A stretch of DNA of 48,494 bases from the NCBI GenBank assembly GCA_003169695.1, contig PNAS01000057.1:1-48494 (forward strand). The letters run 5' to 3'. Made by a program: the position numbers and the translations under genes. How positions within the stretch are numbered: the first letter of the stretch is position 1; each line of letters begins with the position of its first letter. A model generated the notes under the pieces. It worked only from the letters and a program-made list of their open reading frames with translations. It was not told the origin of the DNA and searched no databases. Source of the DNA: Spartobacteria bacterium. Its GTDB lineage: Bacteria > Verrucomicrobiota > Verrucomicrobiia > Chthoniobacterales > UBA10450. Positions 8,537-15,849 of this stretch are shown here, piece by piece.

Positions 8537-9733
8537 GAAGGAACGGTCTTGCTTCGATCCGATAGCCTCGAAATAGTAATCCTCGAGTGTCCGCGTCTGT
8601 GCCGTCTGCTCGAACTTTTGCCGAACCGAATCAGCGCCGTTGCGCGCAATCGCAGTTAACTGGTCCGGATGCGCGACCGCATCCAGCAAGGCGCGCGTCA
8701 GCGCATCGTCGTCGCTTTCCCTCACGAGAATACCGCTCTTGCCGTGCTCGATCGCTTCTGGAATTCCGCCGTGCTCGGTCGCAAACACCGGGAGCCCACT
8801 CGCCATCGCTTCCAGCATCGAATTCGGAACGCCTTCCTGATTTCCGTCGGCGCCCCGCTCGCTCGGATGAAGAAAAATGTGCGAGCGATGGAAGAGTTCG
8901 CGCAATTGAGCCTGCGAGACGAAGCTAGGGAATGAAACCTTGTCGCCGATGCCGAGTTCGCGCGCTCGTGCTTCCAGCTCGGATCGAAGTGGTCCTTCGC
9001 CGGCAATCGTGAAGGTGGATTGTGGATAACGCGACGCGAATTTCGCGAAAGCCAGGAGGCTGGTCGTCAGGCCTTTCTTCTCAATCAAACGGCACGCTTG
9101 CACAAACTTCCACGCGCCATCACCCGGCCATACGCGTATTCGAAACGGGATCTCATCGACGGGTATGCCGGTCCGCTGGATCCGGACTTTTTGAACCGAA
9201 CAACCTATTTCGATAAGCGCCTGTCCCAGCGATTCCGACCGCACCAGGACAAGCCGCACCGCTTCGAGCATCTGTTTCGTCGCCGCGAGATAAGCCGGCT
9301 TTTCGAGGTCGACCATCACGTCGGCGCCGTGAAACGAAACAACGGACGGTTTTTCCCAGGCGCGGATCAACGGCAGGAGGTGGACTGCAATATGCCCGAA
9401 GTAAATATGGAGAACCTTCGCTTGCGCATTCTCAAGAACGCCGACGAGCGTGTTTACTTCGCGTTTGGAAATTTGCCATGGCGCCGCGCGGATTTGCTTG
9501 AACCAGAATCTTCTCGCGAAATGCATCACCGGTTGGCCGACGACCGTGATTCTGTCGAATGGATAGCGCTCAGCCTCTTCCCGCTTTTGGGCGATCACGA
9601 CCGGCGAAACGCGCGTGAGCGAAGTGATCTGCCGGTAGATGTGAAGCATCTCCGGCTTTAAGAATGTCGCGCAATAGCAGGCGACCACCGGCCGTTCCGC
9701 CGCCGGTGCGGAACAGTCAGTTGCTTCCGTCAA
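8531..9733 (-). CDS. Glycosyltransferase family 4 (WcaL/AmsK-like)
   Basis: The 400-residue GT-B enzyme has an N-terminal acceptor domain (PVVACYCATFLKPEMLHIYR; LHIYFGHIAVHLLPLI; SFHGADVMVD). Its C-terminal domain reads FVQACRLIEKKGL, FTIAGEGPLRSELEARAREL, HIFLHPSERGADGNQEGVPN and then E-x7-E in EAMASGLPVFATEHGGIPEA. This pattern is typical of colanic-acid or amylovoran-type GT4 enzymes that transfer a sugar from a nucleotide donor to a lipid-linked acceptor at the inner membrane. The start is TTG at 9733; the next Met is inside the first conserved strand. The TTGA overlaps the stop of the upstream small gene by four bases, implying translational coupling. Its stop lies in a shared inverted repeat. 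Confidence 0.88.
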   Translation of the reverse strand: MTEATDCSAPAAERPVVACYCATFLKPEMLHIYRQITSLTRVSPVVIAQKREEAERYPFDRITVVGQPVMHFARRFWFKQIRAAPWQISKREVNTLVGVLENAQAKVLHIYFGHIAVHLLPLIRAWEKPSVVSFHGADVMVDLEKPAYLAATKQMLEAVRLVLVRSESLGQALIEIGCSVQKVRIQRTGIPVDEIPFRIRVWPGDGAWKFVQACRLIEKKGLTTSLLAFAKFASRYPQSTFTIAGEGPLRSELEARARELGIGDKVSFPSFVSQAQLRELFHRSHIFLHPSERGADGNQEGVPNSMLEAMASGLPVFATEHGGIPEAIEHGKSGILVRESDDDALTRALLDAVAHPDQLTAIARNGADSVRQKFEQTAQTRTLEDYYFEAIGSKQDRSFR

Positions 9734-10035
9734 AATCGAAACTCAAAGAATTTAATGCCCCTCCACTTTTCGGGATGGTAGATATCAGTCACGTCAAAGC
9801 TCACCGCTTCCTGAGAGGTGCCATACTTGCGGGGCGCTCTCGGGTTGAACATTTGGAGTGGGTTTCCGCCACGAACGGCCCGCGGGACCACGCCGTCCAC
9901 ATCTACTTTTTTGGAAATCGGCGGCGCCGGCCGGGGGCGCGCCTTCGTGTGGGTGACCGGGGCGGTAAAGGTTTCCGCGACAACCGGGGTAACGGCGGCA
10001 GCGATCAGCAAGGCGGCGATGAGGTAGGTCTTCAT
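9730..10035 (-). CDS. Small exported protein of unknown function (101 aa)
   Basis: MKTYLIAALLIAAAVTPVVA is a clear signal peptide with likely cleavage after AVA/AE. The mature part of about 80 residues begins basic and Pro-rich (KARPRPAPPISKK), continues with DVDGVVPRAVRGGNPLQMFN, and ends in a Lys/Phe-rich tail (GIKFFEFRF). It is probably a small periplasmic or outer-membrane-associated protein. I recognise no named family. It is the first gene of a two-gene leftward unit with the glycosyltransferase (4-base overlap), so it may belong to the same surface-glycan task; that is context only. Confidence 0.7.
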   Translation of the reverse strand: MKTYLIAALLIAAAVTPVVAETFTAPVTHTKARPRPAPPISKKVDVDGVVPRAVRGGNPLQMFNPRAPRKYGTSQEAVSFDVTDIYHPEKWRGIKFFEFRF

Positions 10036-10190
10036 GGTGTTGCGGCGGACAGTAATGTGGTTCGAATTGAAGTCAGCTAGTCATTGAAGAGCAGATTAAC
10101 CCCATTCGCTCAATGATTGAATCGCTAATTCGCTAAATGGTTTCATGAATTCTTGCCGGTCCGGGCGCCTGGGCGCACAATCATAGGGCG

Positions 10191-11162
10191 ATGGACTATC
10201 TTGAAAAGGCTAGACGCGTTCTCGACATAGAAATTTTTGAGCTCCAGCGGCTGCGCGAACGCCTGGACGACAATTTTTCCAAGGCGGTCGAGCTGATCAA
10301 AACGTCCGTCGAGGCGCGCGGAAAAGTCGTTGTGCTCGGTGTGGGGAAATCGGGTCATATCGGGAACAAAATCGCTTCCACCCTCACGAGCACCGGCTCG
10401 CCCGCAGTTGTGCTTGATTCCTTGAATGCATTGCACGGCGATCTCGGCATGGTGGCCGACGGCGACGTCGTGCTCGCCTTGAGCGCCAGTGGCGAGACCG
10501 AGGAAATGCTGCGGATCCTGCCTGCCATCGCGCGGTTTCAAGTAAAGATCATCGCGGTGTGCGGCGACGCGAATTCGAGCCTGGCGCAAAATTCCCACGT
10601 TTTTCTCGATGTAAACATCGAGCAGGAAGCGTGTCCGCTGAATCTCGCGCCGACTTCCAGCACGACCGTCATGCTCGCGCTGGGAGATGCGCTCGCCATG
10701 GTCTTGCTCGAGGCGCGCGGCTTTGCCAAGGAGGATTTCGCGCGTTTTCATCCGGCCGGGATGATTGGGCGCAGCCTGCTCTTGCGGGTTCATCAGATCA
10801 TGCGGCCTCGGAACGCGCTTGCTCTAGTTGCGCCAGATGCCCCCATTCGCTCGGTCCTGAAAACGATGACGGAAGTGCGCGCGGGTGCCGCGGTTGTCTC
10901 CGATGAAAACGGACAACTGCTCGGCATTTTTACTCACGGCGATTTCGTGCGGCACTTCCAGTCCGACACAAAAATCGCCGACCGTCTCGTCGGCGATCTG
11001 ATGACCCTCAATCCTGTCACGATCCATCAAGACAAGCTAGCTGTTGAAGTCCTAAACCTGCTCGAACGGCATCGCATCGACGATCTTGTGGTGGTGGACG
11101 ATCACCAGGCGCCCGTCGGCATCGTCGATTCGCAGGACCTGACAAAGCTCAAGTTGCTTTGA
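10191..11162 (+). CDS. kdsD: D-arabinose-5-phosphate isomerase, KpsF/GutQ family
   Basis: This enzyme converts ribulose-5-phosphate to arabinose-5-phosphate, the first committed step to Kdo and therefore to LPS inner core. The 323 residues match the family length. The N-terminal SIS domain (about 30-170) shows VVVLGVGKSGHIGNKIAST, the sugar-phosphate segment LNALHGDLGMVADGDVVLAL and SASGETEEM. Two CBS domains (about 205-260 and 270-323) follow, with GAAVVSDENGQLLGIFTHGD and DDLVVVDDHQAPVGIVDSQD. CBS pairs usually sense nucleotides or allow allosteric control. The gene points away from the small exported protein gene and is followed by efp after 67 bp. It supports a Gram-negative envelope with Kdo. 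Confidence 0.95.
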   Translation: MDYLEKARRVLDIEIFELQRLRERLDDNFSKAVELIKTSVEARGKVVVLGVGKSGHIGNKIASTLTSTGSPAVVLDSLNALHGDLGMVADGDVVLALSASGETEEMLRILPAIARFQVKIIAVCGDANSSLAQNSHVFLDVNIEQEACPLNLAPTSSTTVMLALGDALAMVLLEARGFAKEDFARFHPAGMIGRSLLLRVHQIMRPRNALALVAPDAPIRSVLKTMTEVRAGAAVVSDENGQLLGIFTHGDFVRHFQSDTKIADRLVGDLMTLNPVTIHQDKLAVEVLNLLERHRIDDLVVVDDHQAPVGIVDSQDLTKLKLL

Positions 11163-11191
11163 ATGCTCCAACATTGTAGACAGTTGCCCGC

Positions 11192-11226
11192 TTCAACGAT
11201 TTAACCTTTTCACGTTTCAACGATTT
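11192..11226 (+). repeat. Short direct repeats in the efp leader
   Basis: TTCAACGATTT occurs at 11192-11202 and again at 11216-11226, 24 bases apart, ending three bases before the efp ATG. They take the place where a Shine-Dalgarno would be. They may be a remnant of a dispersed repeat or a regulator site; nothing else identifies them. Confidence 0.4.
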
Positions 11227-11229
11227 TCA

Positions 11230-11787
11230 ATGGCTGCTGCGAACGATCTCCGAAAAGGAATGGCGATAAAATACAATGGCAACACCGCCATTGTGGAGGA
11301 TGTGCAGCACCGCACGCCGGGCAACCTGCGCGCGTTCGTCCAGGCAATCATCCGCTACATCGGCACCGGGAAGAGCGCGGACGTCCGCTTCGGTTCAACC
11401 GATAAGATCGAGCTCGTGGACATAAACCGGAGCACGCTCGAATTCAGCTACAAGGACAACAGCGGATACCACTTCATGGATCCGAACACGTACGAGACGG
11501 TCACGCTGAACGAGGACTTGCTCGCGGACGCGAAGGATTATCTCGTCGAGAACCTGCCCGTCGAAGTTCTTTCGACCGGAGGACGTGCCGTCCAGGTCGA
11601 GTTGCCTTCTTCGGTCCAGCTCAAGGTCGTGGAAGCTCCGGAAGGCCTCCGCGGTGACACGGCGTCGAATGTGACAAAGCCCGCGGTTCTTGAGACCGGC
11701 AAGACGGTGAACGTCCCGCTGTTCATTCAGGAAGGCGAGACCGTGAAGATCGATACGCGCACGGGCGCGTATATGGGGCGCGCGTAG
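11230..11787 (+). CDS. efp: Translation elongation factor P with a non-canonical tip residue
   Basis: The 185-residue protein has the three beta-barrel domains of EF-P and the family signature near the end (GETVKIDTRTGAYMGR). EF-P relieves ribosome stalling at polyproline by reaching the peptidyl-transferase centre with a domain-I loop. In Escherichia coli that loop is PGKGQ with a modified Lys34. Here it is P30-G31-N32-L33-R34, so the tip is Asn (codon AAC at 11323), with Arg two residues on. No modification genes of the epmA/epmB or earP type are in the window. The rest aligns well with EF-P rather than YeiP, so the protein is probably functional but unmodified or modified in another way. 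It follows kdsD on the same strand. Confidence 0.93.
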   Translation: MAAANDLRKGMAIKYNGNTAIVEDVQHRTPGNLRAFVQAIIRYIGTGKSADVRFGSTDKIELVDINRSTLEFSYKDNSGYHFMDPNTYETVTLNEDLLADAKDYLVENLPVEVLSTGGRAVQVELPSSVQLKVVEAPEGLRGDTASNVTKPAVLETGKTVNVPLFIQEGETVKIDTRTGAYMGRA

Positions 11788-11809
11788 ACGGTTCGGGTTC
11801 GCTCACCGC

Positions 11810-11926
11810 TGTCATCCCGAGCCGCGTAGTCGGCGAGGGACCTCACACAGGCATGCAACGCGGTCTCGCTGAAACGCAAAATTGCAGGTGAGGGGTCCCT
11901 CGTCGTCTGCGCGAATCGGGATGACA
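11810..11926. repeat. Large imperfect inverted repeat, TGTCATCCCGA family
   Basis: TGTCATCCCGAGCCGCGTAG at 11810 begins an arm of about 37 bases running to CCTCAC at 11846. Its imperfect reverse complement fills 11888-11926 and ends TCGGGATGACA. The centre carries GCATGC. The type resembles widespread intergenic 'TGTCATTCCGAG...GAGGGATC' repeats known from several phyla. A second, variant member lies at 15740-15847. It follows efp by 22 bp and could serve as a transcription terminator. Confidence 0.8.
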
Positions 11927-12132
11927 AGAGTTCTCGCCGCCAACAATTTTGGCGAGGTGCCGCGCGGCGCTGATTTCTTCTCTTAATCTGCGTCAATCCG
12001 CGTAATCTGCGGATAACTTTGGCTGCGAAACGAAGAACAACATTGCACCACGGACGCAGGCGTGCGCGCCGCGGAAAGGTGGCGTCATACGCAGTTCCAA
12101 CAGCGCGCCGGCGTTTTCCCGCGGAACCGTGG
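11927..12132. other. Intergenic stretch before the metallopeptidase-like gene
   Basis: Together with the inverted repeat before it, this makes about 345 bp without a convincing gene. It holds CTCGCC...GGCGAG (11933-11956), a weak hairpin, and a low-complexity phrase near 11979-12015 (CTGCGTCAATCC, then GCGTAATCTGCGG) that looks like dispersed repeat DNA. An in-frame TTG at 12019 would extend the next protein by 38 Arg-rich residues, which I regard as non-coding. Confidence 0.45.
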
Positions 12133-12810
12133 ATGATCCCGACGCGCTGGGTGAAATTCGTCGTCGCGATTTTTCTCCTGCCGCTTTGCGCGGTGCTAAG
12201 CCAGACGTTCTTCACCGTCTTCGCCCGCGCAACCGTCACGCAACGGCTTTGGGCCGGCGAGGAATTCTGGTTCTTTTCGTTAGGAGCAGTCTTGTGGTTG
12301 ATCGCGTTCTTTGGCCTCCCGCGCCCGATGCTCGTTTATGTTTTCGGACACGAACTAACTCACGCCTTTTGGGTGCTGCTCATGGGAGGACGCGTCAGCC
12401 GGTTCCGCGTCGGACGCGATGGAGGTCATATCGTCACCGACCGGAACAATTTCTGGATCGCGCTCGCGCCCTATTTTTTTCCGCTCTACAGCATCATGGT
12501 CATCGGCGCGTACGGGATCTTCAATCTGTTTTTCAACGTGCAACCGTACGGCCGGCTTCTCTACGGCTTGATCGGCGCGACCTGGGCGTTTCACTTCACT
12601 TTTACCTGCTGGATGATTCCGAAGAAACAGACGGACCTCACCGACCAGGGCACGTTTTTTTCCCTCGTGGTGATTTACCTGATGAATCTGCTGCTCCTTA
12701 GCGTCATGCTCGTTCTGGCCTCTTCACGGATTACCTTCGCTGATCTTGGCTCGGACCTGCTGGCGAATGTCGGCAATTTTGCTCACTGGCTGACGACGCT
12801 TGTCCATTGA
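12133..12810 (+). CDS. Integral membrane protein with a zinc-protease HExxH motif
   Basis: From the ATG at 12133 the product is 225 residues with about five or six membrane segments (8-28, 45-62, 66-84, 112-140, 150-165, 180-205). Residues 73-77 read HELTH inside a membrane helix (VFGHELTHAFWVLLMGG). This is the position and style of the catalytic zinc motif of intramembrane site-2-type proteases. A second conserved element may be IALAPYFFPLYS. The usual downstream N/D-P-D-G ligand motif is not visible, so proteolytic activity is uncertain. I chose 12133 because the upstream extension is Arg-rich, overlaps repeat-like DNA and would begin with TTG. It converges on treY. Confidence 0.65.
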   Translation: MIPTRWVKFVVAIFLLPLCAVLSQTFFTVFARATVTQRLWAGEEFWFFSLGAVLWLIAFFGLPRPMLVYVFGHELTHAFWVLLMGGRVSRFRVGRDGGHIVTDRNNFWIALAPYFFPLYSIMVIGAYGIFNLFFNVQPYGRLLYGLIGATWAFHFTFTCWMIPKKQTDLTDQGTFFSLVVIYLMNLLLLSVMLVLASSRITFADLGSDLLANVGNFAHWLTTLVH

Positions 12811-12812
12811 TC

Positions 12813-12872
12813 GTTAGCGGCGCCCATGACCGCGGGACCCCACAAACTCCGGCGGTCATAGACCGGCGCTAC
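12813..12872. repeat. GTAG-ended palindromic repeat carrying the treY stop codon
   Basis: CCGGCGGTCATAGACCGGCG followed by CTAC (12849-12872) pairs imperfectly with GTTAGCGGCGCCCATGACCG (12813-12832). The core GGTC(T)ATGACCGCCGG recurs at 32735-32801, so this is a dispersed family. The CTA at 12869-12871 is the treY stop codon read from the other strand. It sits between convergent genes and may also terminate transcription. Confidence 0.7.
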
Positions 12873-15724
12873 GGCACGCTGCTGTAAACGGCGAAGGGCA
12901 ATGACGCCATTGCCTCGGATACTCTTATTCCTGCGTCGTTCGCGGGGAGGTCGCGGCCTGTGAACATTTCTTTCGCGCCGGCGTGGGAGAGTGACTCCGG
13001 CAAAGCCACAATCGTATCTTTCCATTTTTCGCCGATCGGCGGAAATCCCACGCGCGAGGAAAATCGCGGGACGACGATCCCGATCCATTCGCCTTCATGC
13101 TCTCGAACAAACGCGACACAACATTCGGCGAAAGTTCCACTGGTGCTGAGCGGCAAATATTTTCCATGTTGAAACAGCGCGGCGTGATCCCGGCGAAAAC
13201 GCAGGAGCCGTTGCGTCAGGAATAACTTAATCCGGCCATCAGGCCAGTTTTGCAGCAACTCTTCAGGCGTGGCACCGGTCAACGAGTCGAGCATTTCGCC
13301 GCGCCGTTTGTAATCCACAGGCCGCCGGTTGTCCGGATCCACCAAGCTGAAATCCCAAATCTCGTTCCCTTGATAAATGTCCGGCACACCCGGGACGGTC
13401 AGTTTCAAAGCTATTTGTGCGAGCGAATTGATCGCGCCGAGCCGCGCGATTTCCTCAGCGATAGGAAGGAAGCTGGGAGGGAATTTATTTTTCGGTGAAG
13501 GGTCGAGAACCCTGGCCACAAACTCATTCATGGCCCCATCCCACTGCTCGTTAGGCTGGATCCAGCTCGTGTTCATCTTCGCCTCTTTCAATGCCTTCGC
13601 CATATAAGCTTGAATGCGGCCGATGTATTCGGGGCCGACCGTCTCTTCCGCTTGGCCGGCTGCATCCATGGGCCAGGTGCCCAGCAGCGTCTGGTAGAAA
13701 AGATGCTCTTCGTTCGCATCAGGCGCGGCAGCGTCATCGAGAATTCGTTTCCAGCGCCGGTTGATCACGCGCGAGCGCTGCAGCGTGCTTCGCCAGAGTT
13801 GGGGGACTTCCGAAATTGCGACCATCCTGGCGCGCACATCTTCGCTCCGCTTCGTATCGTGGGTCGAAGTGGCGAGTAACGTCGCCGGCCAATCGCGCTG
13901 GCGTTCCAAATTGCGCTGATGAAACTCGTCGACGCTGAAACCGAAATGCTGCGGCTCGCCTCCGACTTCGTTCAGCGCCGCCAGCCGATTGTAAATATAG
14001 AACGCTGTATCTTCGAGTCCTTTCGCCATGATCGGCCCAGTGCTCTGCTGGAATTTCAAAACGAAGTGCGCGTGCGCTTCTCGCGCTTCGTCGTCGAGGT
14101 TTTCCGGAAATCGAAAGAGCAGAATGTCGCGCAGGAAATTAAAGACCGATTCCTCGAGCGCCGGATTTCGGCGCTTCGCCGCGATCACGGCGCGTTCGAT
14201 GATGGCGCGGTCCTCTTCGCTCACCGGCTGTCCGGGAGTGATGTAGGTGCGGTAAACCGGGAAGCACGCAATCGTCTCGCGCACCGCGCGGGCGAGCGCC
14301 TCCAGCGTGAAATCGCGAAACCAGCGGTTTTTCTCCGAAAGGCGGTCGAGCATGTCTCCCAACACGTTGACGTCGTTCGCAACCGACTGCCGCATGACCA
14401 GGCGTTTCTTCGCGTAAACCAGATGCCCGAAGTGCATCGAATGACCAATAAAGCGCTGGAACGTTTTTGTGATGGCCTGCTCCGAAGACGCATCAACCAA
14501 AAGTCCCGCGACCAGCTTGCCGAATTCGTAACCGGTGGTGCCGTGGATCGGCCAATCTTTCGGCAGCGTTTCGTTGCCCGACAAGATTTTCTCGACCAGA
14601 AGGTAAATTGCGCGCCCATCTTCCGGGAGAGAAATGCCCAGCGCAGCCGCGCAACGGCGCTGCAATTTTTCGAAATACTCCTTCGGCAAATAGAGTCCAT
14701 CAGGGTGGTCCACTCGCACACCCGTGACGGCGCCCGCGCCAATGAGCTCGAGCAGCAAACGATGCGTCGCATCAAAGACCTCGGGCAGTTCCATCCGGAT
14801 CGCGGCGAGATCGTTGACGTCAAAAAAACGCCGATAGTTGATTTCCTCCGCAGCCACGCGCCAGAAGGCGAGACGATAAGATTGGTCGTTAAGCAGGAGA
14901 TCGAGCGCATCGAAACTCCTCGGTTCACCCAGCGTACCGTTGATTTGTGTGACGGCCTGCGCGACCGCGGCCTGCACTTGCGGCGCATCCTGGCAGCGCC
15001 GCTCGAGCCGGCGCTTGATGATCTCTTTCTCGCGCGTGCGTTCCGCGATGCGTTCAGGACTAGTTTCCGTGCGACGCGGAAGGTATTCCAGTGCGGTAAT
15101 GATGCTCTGGAATTCCGCGTAAAAGTCTTCGCTCTTGAAGGGCGCCAGCTTTTCGAGCGCGAGCTCGAGGATGTGCCGATAGGTGCCGGGCGCGATCGGG
15201 AATTCGTGATCGTAATAGCGGAGAAAAAAGGCGCCTGTGTCGAAGTGCACCTGCAATTCGCCGCGCTCCAGCACGCGTCCGTATTGATCGCCCAGGATCG
15301 GGAGCAAGACCTTGTCCTGAAGATCGGATTTGAGCGGCTTCCATTGGATGTCGAAATACGGTGCGTAGAGGGAACTGGAGCCGTTTTCGAGAACGTCCAT
15401 CCACCATTGATTGAGCGGTTCGCCGATACCCATGTGGTTCGGGACGAAATCGACGATCTGCCCCATGCCGTGCGCATGGAGGTCGGCGATCCAGGCATCG
15501 TACTCCGCGCGCGACCCGATCGCGGCATTCAGCTTGTTGTGATCGGTGATGTCGTAACCATGCAGGCTTTCCGCGCGCGCCTGGAAATAGGGCGACGCAT
15601 AGCAATCGCTGATGCCGAGCGCATTCAGATACGGCACAATTTCACGCGCCTGCGCAAAGGTGAACTGCCGGTTAAATTGCAACCGGTAGGTCGAAGTGGG
15701 AATGCGCGGATGCTGCGTGGTCAT
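12869..15724 (-). CDS. treY: Malto-oligosyltrehalose synthase
   Basis: This GH13-family enzyme turns the reducing-end alpha-1,4 bond of malto-oligosaccharides into the alpha-1,1 bond of trehalose, the first step of the TreY/TreZ route. The 951-residue length is typical. Start block: PTSTYRLQFNRQFTFAQA, then YLNALGISDCYASPYFQAR and HGYDITDHNKLN. Catalytic blocks: GQIVDFVPNHMG, VTGVRVDHPDGLYLP (nucleophile Asp) and YLLVEKILSGNE (acid Glu). Later come KGLEDTAFYIYNRL, STHDTKRSEDVRAR and PGVPDIYQGNE. treZ is not in the window. The gene is last in a leftward run ptsN-argS-treY, separated from argS by an inverted repeat, so it may have its own promoter. Its TAG stop lies in a palindromic repeat. Confidence 0.95.
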   Translation of the reverse strand: MTTQHPRIPTSTYRLQFNRQFTFAQAREIVPYLNALGISDCYASPYFQARAESLHGYDITDHNKLNAAIGSRAEYDAWIADLHAHGMGQIVDFVPNHMGIGEPLNQWWMDVLENGSSSLYAPYFDIQWKPLKSDLQDKVLLPILGDQYGRVLERGELQVHFDTGAFFLRYYDHEFPIAPGTYRHILELALEKLAPFKSEDFYAEFQSIITALEYLPRRTETSPERIAERTREKEIIKRRLERRCQDAPQVQAAVAQAVTQINGTLGEPRSFDALDLLLNDQSYRLAFWRVAAEEINYRRFFDVNDLAAIRMELPEVFDATHRLLLELIGAGAVTGVRVDHPDGLYLPKEYFEKLQRRCAAALGISLPEDGRAIYLLVEKILSGNETLPKDWPIHGTTGYEFGKLVAGLLVDASSEQAITKTFQRFIGHSMHFGHLVYAKKRLVMRQSVANDVNVLGDMLDRLSEKNRWFRDFTLEALARAVRETIACFPVYRTYITPGQPVSEEDRAIIERAVIAAKRRNPALEESVFNFLRDILLFRFPENLDDEAREAHAHFVLKFQQSTGPIMAKGLEDTAFYIYNRLAALNEVGGEPQHFGFSVDEFHQRNLERQRDWPATLLATSTHDTKRSEDVRARMVAISEVPQLWRSTLQRSRVINRRWKRILDDAAAPDANEEHLFYQTLLGTWPMDAAGQAEETVGPEYIGRIQAYMAKALKEAKMNTSWIQPNEQWDGAMNEFVARVLDPSPKNKFPPSFLPIAEEIARLGAINSLAQIALKLTVPGVPDIYQGNEIWDFSLVDPDNRRPVDYKRRGEMLDSLTGATPEELLQNWPDGRIKLFLTQRLLRFRRDHAALFQHGKYLPLSTSGTFAECCVAFVREHEGEWIGIVVPRFSSRVGFPPIGEKWKDTIVALPESLSHAGAKEMFTGRDLPANDAGIRVSEAMASLPFAVYSSVP

Positions 15725-15739
15725 GCTAAGCAGAGCTTT

Positions 15740-15847
15740 CTTGTCATTCCGAGCGGAGCGCAGCGGAGTCGAGGAATCTTTCGCTGTTCTGCTTCGTCGC
15801 GCAGATCGGACAGCGAGAGATTCCTCGACTGCGCTCGGAATGACAAG
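15740..15847. repeat. Large inverted repeat, TGTCATTCCGAGC family
   Basis: Left arm 15740-15787 begins CTTGTCATTCCGAGCGGAGC and ends TTTCGCTGT. The right arm 15810-15847 is its reverse complement apart from a 10-base gap (ACAGCGAGAGATTCCTCGAC, then TGCGCTCGGAATGACAAG). The loop is about 22 bases. It fills the argS-treY gap, two bases after the argS stop. It is related to the repeat at 11810-11926. Confidence 0.85.
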
Positions 15848-15849
15848 AG

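Noticed and set aside
11230..11787. efp as YeiP (EF-P-like protein)
   Set aside because: The C-terminal signature and overall alignment follow true EF-P; only the tip residue differs.
12019..12132. TTG start adding 38 residues to the metallopeptidase-like protein
   Set aside because: The extension is Arg-rich and overlaps repeat-like DNA; the ATG at 12133 opens directly at the first membrane helix.
14221..15528. A 435-codon frame on the - strand
   Set aside because: Same strand as treY but another frame; Ser/Arg-rich and unlike any protein.
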